In this document: piece by piece, positions 12,301-14,975 of the stretch | Position numbering within the stretch: position 1 is the stretch's first letter | How the letters are laid out: each line of letters opens with the position of its first letter | Assembly (NCBI GenBank): GCA_937921525.1 | Contig: CAKZUM010000405.1 | Coordinates: forward strand, 1-14,975 | Source: an uncultured Saprospiraceae bacterium | GTDB lineage: Bacteria; Bacteroidota; Bacteroidia; Chitinophagales; Saprospiraceae | Length of the DNA stretch: 14,975 nt | Direction: 5' to 3' | Translations under genes and position numbers: made by a program | Notes under the pieces: model-generated | Database searches by the model: none | What the model saw: the letters and a program-made list of their open reading frames with translations, nothing else | Told to the model about the DNA's origin: nothing

Positions 12301-13216
12301 TACCGACAACTGCATCCCTAGTCTTTCACAATGTGTAGAATGTCCCAAGTATTATGAATACACAATGGTTTGTAATAATCCAGGAGTTAATAGTGAAGAG
12401 ACTGTATCCACTAGTTATCCAGATAACTATTTAAACGATGGTGCCTATTGTGGGCCATGTGTTCAGTATAGTACAATAAGAGATGGAGCTTGGAACAAAG
12501 CAAGTACTTGGAAAAACAATCAAATTCCTCCTACTACACTAGAAGGGGCTGCACACTCTGTAAAAATACAACATGCAGTTACCTACAATAAATTTATTAA
12601 GGTAAATGCAGGAAGCTATTTGTATATTGATAATGGAAGTTTGACAATAAATAAAAAAAATCTAGAGATTAATGGAGGAGTACTTGTTGGAAACAATGCG
12701 AAAATCACTTTACAGAAGAGTTTAAATATTCAAACAGCTAGTTCTAAAATAATGCTAAAAGATTCTGAATTATCCATTGGAAATGGTTATACAAATCGAA
12801 GTGGATCAACGGTACATTATGATAACACTTGTATTAATGTGCTTAGTGGTAATTATCAATCAGAATATAATTTAGAGGTATTAAAAAATACTTGTTTAAC
12901 TATAGACAATGGTAATCTCGAATATACGGGTAATACTGGTACTTACACTACAAAGGTATTTTCCTTATTAGAAGCAAAGATTCATATTAAAAATGGTGAT
13001 TTTATCAATCAAGGAAAAGTTATTGGCAATTCAGTTGGTCTAGATTTATTAGTGTTAAAAGTTTCTGGGATTGTCGATAATAAGGGCAATTGGGATTGTA
13101 ATGTAGAAGATGCGTTTTGCATAGAAGGAAATAATGGTGTACCTAACGATTTTTTAAAAGTAGCTGAAAATTGTAATACCATTGATAGTTATTTAATTAA
13201 TTGTCCTTGTAGGTAA
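356..13216 (+). CDS. Giant secreted multidomain calcium-binding adhesin-like protein (4286 aa)
   Basis: This is a very large exported protein, probably displayed on or released from the cell surface for adhesion. An N-terminal signal peptide has a hydrophobic core at about residues 25-38 and likely cleavage after SIAQ (residue ~43). Its n-region is long (~24 residues), but no later in-frame Met precedes the core, so the ATG at 356 is kept. Approximate domain order: PKD/Ig-like array 45-1550; beta-rich domain 1555-1729; PKD 1730-1800; MopE/SprB-like array 1806-2252; PKD and SprB-like 2253-2420; cadherin-like 2421-2520; HYR-like ~2520-2605; H-type-lectin-like triplet 2608-2879; rest of a HYR-like domain to ~2945; IFQGPNND module 2949-3212; calcium repeats 3222-3390; unnamed domain 3392-3705; calcium repeats 3711-3997; G8-like beta-helix 4040-4286. 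Disulfides and bound calcium probably stabilise it. No catalytic motif was recognised. No canonical T9SS C-terminal domain is visible. The frame is intact from end to end. It shares no operon with the downstream gene, which converges on it. The adhesin role is inferred from domain types only. Confidence 0.93.
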   Translation: MTKLFNILLCYGLSRDRGLYYPLSKILLVFLLLFIFSNNSIAQTCSVNAGVDATVCPNSDNFAPILNVFQLKGNQSSINSVSGTTRWRLVTQPSGANVTINTPTYLSSSVSGTVIPGAYTFSLEVECSDGVIAIDYVTYTVGVEPTEPVIYAQDLGCYTGTPFEIEINPILSSENTTLYVNSGIQGETTRLDANTYLFTPTPSTLDCYGNNGYTSTLYYSIENENGCTKRIYHTVTYNYALDALYANAVPDRVCGATELFAACSLNGSGQWTYTGPGTVSFSSGTTSARTRVSTSTPGDYIFTWTVSGGCRSGSAQVPVTFFNCSGTCTAVDAFAGEDREYCGAFPSSLQLEGSSLTAGQTGEWTQINGAPVTINNKNNPNTTVTGITTGEGPYEFIWLTYGNGCLDRDTVVHTELPVLDVISVPSFGCTMGTGYVPNEYTLFKATNYPLNSFYAQDSIELTILIHQAPLAAINADGTFIQPIRPDWKSDKNGWMRSNILGSGEISVGIPYTFNISIEDYLDGEDFRESIYFNDIADLEIRFSPQNAPVGFYDITTTVKDQCGLYTYRAQNEISTMGNFQATAGTDIVLNCGVHETTLAGVGLSYGGIHIGKWTMLSGPGPSPLTETSQYEFNPYLSNLLPGTYEFRYFRNLSMSECEPAFDDVKVLVPSTNAATNTAILDQSLACSGGPVVLIGTYDWALHGSWRQVSPSITSEILTTSGSNGKDTLIVTGLRPNTNYTYSFTSANGCGSDVSNVSFTTNSSQGPSLADIQDEVVCLGSATSYSLSAASIINGIGRWSIVSQPSGANARFSSPSNPNTTISNLDRGGVYKIKWTVSTSYCAVPSEDFASIVVGESVIPDAGESLKLCDVSVPHTSILNANNITSPSVGKWIFLAGPDIPSFSNIYSPKSSVTFSQYGKYVLAWESSIGAGCDRLLDAIEIEIGQGAPTANAGLNQNLCGGSGLTTLNALDLPAGKRGTWIVTKLTGSVEAAITDPSNPNSTVLMSGAGEATLTWVTQAISSFCPTKTDEMTINYFGADAGADISRCNVSTIFLRGNDVSSIFGATVSWSLVSGPNTPIITNPSNSTTSVSNIVEGTYIFRYTASRNSSCIDTDDITVNINCGPVCRPTSTGADCEGGTISLNEIGGNATSWFWSGPNGFSSNSKNPTISSNSTSAMSGTYTLTVSDAAGDTNTCDVAVTVNQNPTTRATATDPTCTGVVANSDGRITLSGYTTEKYHYVIGSSYSGGATYSSASSIPSGGVIASGLTNPTSSRDYSIRIFSSNGCYTDRTVTLNKTDCGPTCAASYSGAICEGGSISLSEIGGEATSWSWSGPSGFSSNAASPTISNNVTAAMGGVYTVNISDGANSNSCIVNVVVHASPSASPTTIIACGEGVSAASFNLSDGNNTVLGGQTGMAVSYHTSASNAQNGSNPLTSPYAANNGTTIYARVETTEGCYATASVTLAITAPPTADAGSDNTVCSGSGISLDASSTGGSGGYSYAWNNTSTLSTSTINNPFANPATRTTYTVTVTDSNGCTDTDQVIITVNDVPSTSCSLLAPHSLVVKDTTVAGGFEMGSNWTTGNTATDNNVYTSNFLSPDNSPSFPLDITGQNWNIPAGAIIHGIEVNLRKSEWGISSKKSVQDYTVQLTNGNNSVGSNLAKTNQNWSTTEQVSTYGGATNLWGYNWNYTNISNLGLRLQMSVTGGGRSSEVEIVQIDQVQITIYYTDPITLCAGETIEIAASTNADSYAWTIDGGGAVISGQGTAMAGFNFPVDNQIYQVCRTAENECGNSEPCCFNIKGINCIEICDDGIDNDRDNLIDCEDDDCFDNRITSVASTNPANCPDLNDGTIIITATGELGLYSIDNGVTFQTDPTFTGLESGSYNIVIGNQSSECTLAYSENPVILTAPICVEICDNNHDDDGDGLTDCNDGDCGKPVITSITPTNPNNCPDQNNGTITISATGSDLIYSINNGLDYQNSNYFENLEARTYTIRVQNSVTGCILTDGVVLSDSSCDEDCTDGIDNNGNTLIDCDDDVCGKPIIVDIDEQNPNNCPTLDNGMITIIAAGPNLEYSINNGPLQTARFFTNLREGDYTVQVRNAVTGCTAIHNTTISLRDPICVEICDNGHDDDGDGAIDCLDGDCGQPTIINVDPINPDNCPYLNDGQITITALGPNLEYSIDGGLSFDSNNIFSDLVANVYTIQVRNSISGCIANHTNQITLTTSICVEECDNGIDDDGNGYIDYQDDACDDDWPTVFVPTPRWLCGGSSYIFEVERISPNFTYDWNFGPYASIATATGIGPHTIEFDPPSGTAAIFPSVYFTATSGLGYEVRDTFDFQIRPAIQIVDVAVNNPNDCGSNDGNIRADIIKQADACIELSLDGGNTWSLENKFYFDGLPPGNYNVVARYCGESCTSSNQIITIDETSSSTLLQNDDFANICPAQIYTNSVVGNDFIRNRNVIFSIAATTTKGVVTMDANGSFEYIVDDSTYCGIDQFSYTACDLSNTCCATAFVTLHLTDTTDPILENIPADITISCDEDIPLPPFIKAIDNCPSINIDKEEVNTKGLSGCSLNSYTITRSWTATDICGNMTMDKQVISVQDNTAPDIFRIYTLPSGQKLVAGVAENVYEQWKMVSFPIQFDTSPLIFTQVVSNKDSLPIISRVRNVSSNQFELKVQQEENATTPHLREKIAWIAIESGVQTKDFQMEAKTLDITDAWSTIIFDNAFATTPALFTNLQSTKEVDPGVLTTKDIGIGSAKIKIEEETSQDVEVNHIEEDAAYLAIEQVGNITNDKGEIIGEIGTADIDHQWTRIRTNNQYYNPVIITQVVSDNEITPVLSRVNIQQAGSFDLRLQEWNFEDNNHAAETISYMIIEGSIPLDGTKICQFGTDSLELGKDIIAIDNCDRNVSIQYGEEEVLSGATQQTVRVWFAEDVCGNHTVYSQVVNCEGVTLRAKVYLQGALITNGRTELMRDNLRENGLLPLTEPYTDMDGFTHIGAGGGEMVSQELLDQTGPTAIVDWVFIELKDANNSEQVVATCSALLQRNGEIVTNTGSPIIKFYNFPQGEYYVRIRHRNHLTLETTFPYVFSANNTPYLDFNNPYLPVSGNHPRVELDDSGGDKLAAWSGDLNGDNKTIFQGPNNDIFYIFLQVISDSINTNNLSNFINHGYSERDFNLDGTVIFQGPNNDRSILLYNTVYVHPDNEIQQSNFVVTTAATVSQENREDCIRDKTQSFCDYDGDGRLNSSDNDDDNDGVADGNDANPYDPNSDSDGDGISDQMETGNDGIYHSGIDSDPLSPCDPHQDNGTCISIDTDGDGLYYNYPVNHVKYDSNDQNSCEPNGTSAICSCPDEDGDGYVFICDRINSSIPRTLNIRIEDWQAQAALGNECGPCQEMTPTSSCNEAVQLLNSVSRAAKGAADTGKPAIVNFTIPKGKNRSLLLLANFEREHCNDPIYCTPSNSNGTYLGDNYAFSTEPQIEAKFTGEGGNILQKNKLGAPGIASFRLEDIVANNGSQIKGYLSRESYIITLNEAEIDALLGGLTEGTINITLPGVTTPKYNADEAVLMAFVFENVDQSTRGVAMTSVGSDSDLTNRVNGNYTKTITDNTTGLNANQQEDGLLILGFNGLEGAGFKAIAGFTIIEEEIVNNSTGDFKSYNEGDGISATAQFRNGPNYINELSNLSIQSQGDPSIVCNGGMVLAFTLNSCVEFVAPNPIDNDGDGYFSNSTPYDTDDTNSCIPVVSTICTGIDNDGDGTYGNYPSTDELFDSDDSAPCIPSSTVFVCGPIDGDGDGYYGNAESSHANYDPDDTNSCVPEVGTNCLGEDVDSDGYFTNYPVNHSQYDSNDNAPCVPDNTIYACSPLDADEDGYFENAPSSDPYFDINDANACVPIVSVVCIGEDRDADGYFANYPPSHELFDSNDAYECVPNPSICATDQDGDGFLSDTDPDDTDACNPEPGNNNCIAVDEDFDGYFGNYPMDHALFDPNDTDNCIPSLSQCVECPKYYEYTMVCNNPGVNSEETVSTSYPDNYLNDGAYCGPCVQYSTIRDGAWNKASTWKNNQIPPTTLEGAAHSVKIQHAVTYNKFIKVNAGSYLYIDNGSLTINKKNLEINGGVLVGNNAKITLQKSLNIQTASSKIMLKDSELSIGNGYTNRSGSTVHYDNTCINVLSGNYQSEYNLEVLKNTCLTIDNGNLEYTGNTGTYTTKVFSLLEAKIHIKNGDFINQGKVIGNSVGLDLLVLKVSGIVDNKGNWDCNVEDAFCIEGNNGVPNDFLKVAENCNTIDSYLINCPCR
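488..3730 (+). other. N-terminal PKD/Ig-like domain array within the giant protein
   Basis: Residues 45-1125 hold roughly ten beta-sandwich units of about 90-130 residues. Many open with a variant of NAGxDxxxC: CSVNAGVDATVC at 45, AFAGEDREYC near 330, ATAGTDIVLNC near 582, ANAGLNQNLC near 950, GADAGADISRC near 1037. They continue with a GxW...SGP core such as GKWTMLSGPGPS or VSWSLVSGPNTP. This is the usual PKD-like signature of large Bacteroidota surface proteins. The units have diverged widely at the protein level, so the array is old. The likely role is a spacer or stalk. Confidence 0.8.
3731..4504 (+). repeat. Duplicated Cys-containing Ig-like domains (CEGG units) flanking a SprB-like unit
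   Basis: Two closely related ~81-residue domains lie at residues 1126-1206 and 1303-1383. Both have Cys spaced nine residues before CEGG, then ISLxEIGGxATSW, WSGPxGFSSN and a PTIS motif. Between them (about 1207-1300) is a different, SprB-like unit ending in SIRIFSSNGCYTDRTVTL. The two outer copies are far more alike than the PKD units before them, which points to a later duplication carrying the intervening unit along. Their role is presumably structural. Confidence 0.75.
5018..5542 (+). other. Single beta-rich (jelly-roll-like) domain inside the giant protein
   Basis: Residues 1555-1729 differ from the flanking PKD domains. Visible motifs are NIPAGAIIHGIEVNLRKSE, a VQDYTVQLTNG strand, TYGGATNLWGYNWN and a final VQITIYYTDP. 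Alternating hydrophobic strands ending in a strand compatible with a beta sandwich suggest a lectin-like or carbohydrate-binding-like fold. I recognise the pattern from Bacteroidota extracellular proteins but cannot give a family name. It occurs once only, so it may be a ligand-binding rather than spacer unit. Confidence 0.5.
5771..7111 (+). repeat. Alternating MopE-type metal-binding motifs and SprB-like domains (~105-aa period)
   Basis: Five Cys/Asp-rich motifs of the form C-D-x-G-x-D-x-D-x-x-x-x-x-D-C-x-D-x-D-C have their leading Cys at residues 1808, 1915, 2019, 2124 and 2230, so spacings are 107, 104, 105 and 106. Between them sit four SprB-like beta domains with NPxNCPxxxNGxITIxAxG, then YSINNG, then a YTIQVRNxxxGC strand. 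The short motifs resemble the putative metal-binding motif of MopE-like proteins, where Asp/Asn side chains bind calcium. In the fifth copy the Cys after ID is Tyr (IDYQDDAC), so that disulfide is lost or rearranged. The array probably forms a stiff, metal-dependent rod. Confidence 0.85.
8177..8992 (+). repeat. Three tandem H-type-lectin-like repeats
   Basis: Residues 2608-2879 contain three related units with an anchoring Trp at 2630 (EQWKMVSFPIQF), 2716 (DAWSTIIFDNAF) and 2808 (HQWTRIRTNNQY). Each is followed by a P-x-x-x-T-x-x-x strand (SPLIFTQVVS, TPALFTNLQS, NPVIITQVVS), a strand such as ISRVRNVSSNQFELKVQ, and a closing AWIAIESG / AYLAIEQVG / SYMIIEGS strand. This matches the layout of H-type lectin domains (W...F, P.V, F.V.I, I.WIA). 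In that family the fold binds N-acetylgalactosamine-type sugars. Sugar binding here is inferred, and the middle unit is the most diverged. Confidence 0.65.
9200..9991 (+). other. Saprospiraceae-type module with duplicated EF-hand/dockerin-like IFQGPNND loops
   Basis: Residues 2949-3212 begin with LRAKVYLQGAL, followed by LMRDNLRENGLLPLTEPY, a VDWVFIELKD strand and YYVRIRHRNH. Two near-identical loops follow: D3125-LNGDNKTIFQGPNND and D3170-FNLDGTVIFQGPNND, 45 residues apart. The D-x-N-x-D-x start resembles an EF-hand or dockerin calcium loop, and the pair resembles the two loops of a dockerin. I recall this module as common near the C-terminus of Saprospiraceae surface proteins; here it sits about 1070 residues from the end. 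Calcium binding is likely; pairing with a cohesin-like partner is speculative. Confidence 0.7.
10019..10525 (+). repeat. First thrombospondin-type-3-like calcium repeat segment
   Basis: Residues 3222-3390 are rich in D-x-D-G-D-G loops: CDYDGDGRLNSSDNDDDNDG, SDSDGDGISDQ, DTDGDGLYYNYPVNHVKYDS and PDEDGDGYVFIC. The third loop, with NYPVNH, YDSND and a following Cys, is of the same type as the later array at 11486-12346. Such loops bind calcium in thrombospondin type 3 repeats. The segment ends with a Cys pair (GNECGPCQEM). Confidence 0.8.
10529..11470 (+). other. Unrecognised ~310-residue domain between two calcium-repeat segments
   Basis: Residues 3392-3705 show no motif I can assign. The segment starts at SSCNEAVQLLNSVSRAAKG, then has strands such as AIVNFTIPKGKNRSLLLLAN, NADEAVLMAFVFENVDQST, GLLILGFNGLEG and a closing MVLAFTLNSCVEF. 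Alternating hydrophobic strands suggest one or two beta sandwiches. Cys residues cluster early (C3397, then two near 3450) and at the end. It is bounded on both sides by calcium repeats of the same type, so it behaves as an insertion or a displayed head domain. A binding role is a guess. Confidence 0.5.
11486..12346 (+). repeat. Eight-copy Asp-rich DGDGYFxNYP calcium repeat array
   Basis: Residues 3711-3996 divide into eight units of 33, 38, 37, 38, 37, 36, 30 and 36 residues. The consensus is xDxDxDGYFxNyPxxHxxFDxNDxxxCVP followed by 4-8 residues and a Cys. Each unit offers two Asp clusters and two Cys. Units 2, 4, 6 and 8 carry NYP, while 1, 3, 5 and 7 do not, giving a ~73-residue higher-order period. 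Unit 7 is shortened (DGDGFLSDTDPDDTDAC). The loops are thrombospondin-type-3-like, and calcium binding is expected from the family. Confidence 0.85.
12473..13213 (+). other. C-terminal G8-like / beta-helix domain of the giant protein
   Basis: Residues 4040-4286 start with RDGAWNKASTWKNNQIPP and VKIQHAVTYNKFIKV, the pattern of G8-like domains (G-x-W...STW...P...V.I..G..V). Rungs typical of a right-handed beta-helix follow, such as YLYIDNGSLTI, LEINGGVLVGNNAKITL and IHIKNGDFINQGKVIG. The last ~35 residues are Cys-containing (NWDCNVEDAFC ... ENCNTIDSYLINCPCR) and lack the conserved strands of a T9SS sorting domain. The domain probably caps the protein. Confidence 0.65.
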
Positions 13217-13275
13217 GTAACGAGCGAAAAATAAGTTCCCGATTTTGGGTAGTCAAATATAAAGCTAGACAAGGC

Positions 13276-13314
13276 GGAAAACGTAGACGATGCCTAGCAT
13301 CGACGAGGCTTTCC
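13276..13314. repeat. Central 39-nt palindrome of the inverted-repeat element
   Basis: GGAAA (13276-13280) pairs with TTTCC (13310-13314), and CGATGC (13288-13293) pairs with GCATCG (13297-13302) around a CTA loop. Fourteen of 18 positions pair about a common centre at 13295, with isolated mismatches between the two blocks. Confidence 0.8.
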
Positions 13315-13318
13315 AAGC

Positions 13319-13340
13319 TGCCTGCCAAGGCACGCAGGCA
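13319..13340. repeat. Short GC-rich hairpin nested in the right half of the inverted-repeat element
   Basis: TGCCTGC (13319-13325) pairs perfectly with GCAGGCA (13334-13340) around an 8-nt loop. It has no partner in the left half of the element, and this asymmetry suggests a separate insertion. Confidence 0.75.
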
Positions 13341-13401
13341 ATCGCAGTATAGTTTTATATTTGGCGGCCACAAATGCAGAAGTTATTTTTTCGTCGTTAC
13401 T

Positions 13402-13464
13402 AATTAGACTTGGTTGATGAAACGAAAACCCATAAATTTTGGAACAAGAAGGCTGTCGATTCCA
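13402..13464. other. Short spacer between the inverted repeat and the protease stop codon
   Basis: These 63 bases carry no ORF and no convincing hairpin. With the inverted repeat they make up the convergent intergenic region. Confidence 0.6.
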
Positions 13465-14975
13465 TCATTCCTCAACATCTTTCAACATTTCCTCAATCGC
13501 TCTTTCTAATTGCTGGTCAATCCCTTTATCAATTTTTCCGGGCATATTTTTGACTTTAATCGTAGGCTCCGTTTGATTGTTTTCCATCCAGTTGCCATTC
13601 ATATCTTTGGCACTTACAGGGACGACACCCCATCGAGAGCCATCTGGCAAACCTTCCCAACCCGCATAGCTACAAGTACCTGGGACAGGCATTCCTACGG
13701 TCTTCCCTATTTTTAAATCGGTATACCCACAGGCAAAACAATGTCCATCCGAATACATACTCTCATTGAGAATAGCTAGGGTAGATTTTGTCCATCTAGA
13801 CGTAGGTTCACCTCCAACGACTTTGGCTTCTGTTTCATAGCTAATGAAAGGAACACCCGTGAAAAAAGTCGCTAGATCAGCTACCAAATCGCCACCGCCA
13901 TTGAAGCGAGTATCTACAATCATTCCCTTACAATCAAAAAATTTACCCATCATATCTTGATAAATACTTCTATACGGGCCGTCACTCATGCCAGGAATAT
14001 GCACATATCCTAATTGACCATTGCTTTTTTCTTTTACCTCTTCTTCATTCTTTTTAACCCATCTTTTGTAGAGTAGGCTAAACTCTTCTCTCAAGGTAAT
14101 GGGTTTTACGGTGAGCATTTCTCTTTTATTATTAGTCGGATTAATTATCTCTAATAAAGTGAATTTGCCAGCTTTTCGATTGAGGTACTTTGCTACATCT
14201 TGATCTTTATCAAGTAACTCACCGTCAATCTTTTCAATAATCATTCCTTTATTCACCTTGATATTAGCTTTATCTAAAGGCCCTCCAAGTAGAATTTCTT
14301 CAATCATTATTCCATTTCCAGTATGATTATAATTCATAAAAATACCGAGGGATGCGGTTTGATCGGGATTGTCAATTTGATGACCCCGTCCTCTAGCTCC
14401 TGCATGTGAAACATTCAACTCACCCAGCATTTCAGAAAGCATTTCTCCCATTTCAAAGGAGTTGCCGATATGCGGCAAATATTTACTGTATTCTGTTTTC
14501 ATCTGTTCCCAGTTAATCCCATGGAAATCAGGATGATAAAAAATAGCATTTGTTCTAATCCATACATGATCGAAGATAGCCGTACGTTCTGCCTGCGTAT
14601 CAAATTCTATTTCACTATTGATTTTGACAGGTTCTTTATCGCCTTTATCTGGGTCTATTTTTGAAATCTTTCCACCACTTAATAAATATAAATTTTCTCG
14701 CTCCTTGTCCCATTGTAACGAGCCAAAATCTGCATTTAATTTTAAAGCCATTTTGGTCTCTTTCGTTCTTAAATCTGTACTCCAAAGATTCATCTTTTTT
14801 TCAAATCTTGATAGGTAGTATAGCTTATCACCATCTTTGGATAATACGGCATCTCCTAGTCTAGAAGAATGAATGGTCAAACGGGAAGTTCTGTCCTTCA
14901 TCTGATCCCAAGCAAAGGTCAAGGATTTTTCTTTATCGTCTTCGTCTTTATCATCTGCTTCGTCCATCTTTGCAA
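13465..14975 (-). CDS. Tricorn-like S41 protease, C-terminal part (5' end outside window)
   Basis: This is the C-terminal ~500 residues of a tricorn-family serine protease, a peptide-degrading enzyme usually near 1050-1100 residues. Counting from the Met at 14967, it shows the end of a beta-propeller (to ~115) with an acidic linker DEADDKDEDDKEK, a core region with the catalytic-type His188 in ELNVSHAGAR, a PDZ domain (~203-290), then the S41 core: oxyanion-loop VDTRFNGGG (351-359), nucleophile Ser406-Asp407 in MYSDGH, PVPG at 427-430, and Glu467 in NQTEP. The His/Ser/Asp/Glu set of tricorn is therefore intact and an active enzyme is likely. The frame stays open upstream of that Met (Ala-Lys precede it), so 14967 is not the start. 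Whether it is periplasmic depends on the unseen N-terminus. It converges on the giant gene, with 248 bp and the inverted repeat between them. No function linking the two is evident. Confidence 0.92.
   Translation of the reverse strand, partial: AKMDEADDKDEDDKEKSLTFAWDQMKDRTSRLTIHSSRLGDAVLSKDGDKLYYLSRFEKKMNLWSTDLRTKETKMALKLNADFGSLQWDKERENLYLLSGGKISKIDPDKGDKEPVKINSEIEFDTQAERTAIFDHVWIRTNAIFYHPDFHGINWEQMKTEYSKYLPHIGNSFEMGEMLSEMLGELNVSHAGARGRGHQIDNPDQTASLGIFMNYNHTGNGIMIEEILLGGPLDKANIKVNKGMIIEKIDGELLDKDQDVAKYLNRKAGKFTLLEIINPTNNKREMLTVKPITLREEFSLLYKRWVKKNEEEVKEKSNGQLGYVHIPGMSDGPYRSIYQDMMGKFFDCKGMIVDTRFNGGGDLVADLATFFTGVPFISYETEAKVVGGEPTSRWTKSTLAILNESMYSDGHCFACGYTDLKIGKTVGMPVPGTCSYAGWEGLPDGSRWGVVPVSAKDMNGNWMENNQTEPTIKVKNMPGKIDKGIDQQLERAIEEMLKDVEE

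Larger units (their letters stand above)
13216..13401. repeat. 186-bp long imperfect inverted repeat (dispersed-palindrome type) between convergent genes
   Basis: The left arm, 13216-13266 (AGTAACGAGCGAAAAATAAG onward), and right arm, 13351-13401 (ending TTATTTTTTCGTCGTTACT), are each 51 nt. They are reverse-complementary at 38 of 51 positions without gaps. The left arm starts on the last base of the giant gene's TAA. The 84-bp centre holds two further hairpins and is GC-richer than the flanks. There is no ORF or transposase, so it looks like a miniature repetitive element. Its place between two converging genes, with T-runs near the stem ends, would suit bidirectional transcription termination. 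Copies elsewhere in the genome are expected but cannot be seen here. Confidence 0.85.

Noticed and set aside
356..13216. Functional link or operon between the giant protein and the tricorn-like protease
   Set aside because: The genes converge, are separated by a structured element, and share no domain or pathway cue.
13216..13401. Insertion sequence or integrated element ends
   Set aside because: Only 84 bp lie between the arms, with no ORF. A non-autonomous repeat is possible, but not a complete IS.
13217..13464. tRNA or known structured RNA in the convergent intergenic region
   Set aside because: The hairpins do not form a cloverleaf or any RNA family I recognise; they are explained by the inverted repeat.
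13465..14967. Protease start at the Met at 14967
   Set aside because: The frame stays open to the window edge, and the visible part begins inside the propeller/linker of a family about twice as long, so this Met is internal.

Overview
The window looks like a chromosomal segment of an AT-rich member of the Bacteroidota, most likely Saprospiria. The evidence is one giant secreted mosaic protein built from PKD/Ig-like domains, SprB-like repeats, MopE-type Cys/Asp motifs, HYR-like domains and a duplicated DxNxDGxxIFQGPNND module. I associate that last module with Saprospiraceae surface proteins, from memory rather than from a search. A tricorn-type S41 protease with a Bacteroidota-like C-terminal half agrees with this.

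Layout: bases 1-221 hold five tandem copies of a 45-bp AT-rich unit that reaches the window edge. Bases 222-355 are a leader containing one stem-loop (235-276). Bases 356-13216 (+) encode a single 4286-residue exported protein. In order it carries a signal peptide, a long PKD/Ig-like array, a single beta-rich domain, an alternating MopE/SprB-like array, PKD and cadherin-like domains, a HYR-like domain apparently interrupted by three H-type-lectin-like repeats, the EF-hand-like IFQGPNND module, a first calcium-repeat segment, an unnamed ~310-residue domain, a second calcium-repeat array and a C-terminal G8-like beta-helix. Bases 13216-13401 are a 186-bp long inverted repeat that starts on the last base of the giant gene's stop codon. 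Bases 13465-14975 (-) are the 3' part of a tricorn-like protease gene that runs off the window.

The two genes converge, so they are not an operon and no joint function is implied. The inverted repeat sits between them, where it could end transcription from both sides. The giant protein is best read as a calcium-stabilised cell-surface or extracellular adhesin with possible sugar binding. Its ligand, anchoring and export route cannot be read from the sequence, and no canonical type IX secretion C-terminal signal is visible. The most unusual parts are the nested lectin-like triplet, the unnamed domain between two calcium-repeat segments, the alternating 105-residue array, and the palindromic intergenic element that itself seems to carry a small inserted hairpin.
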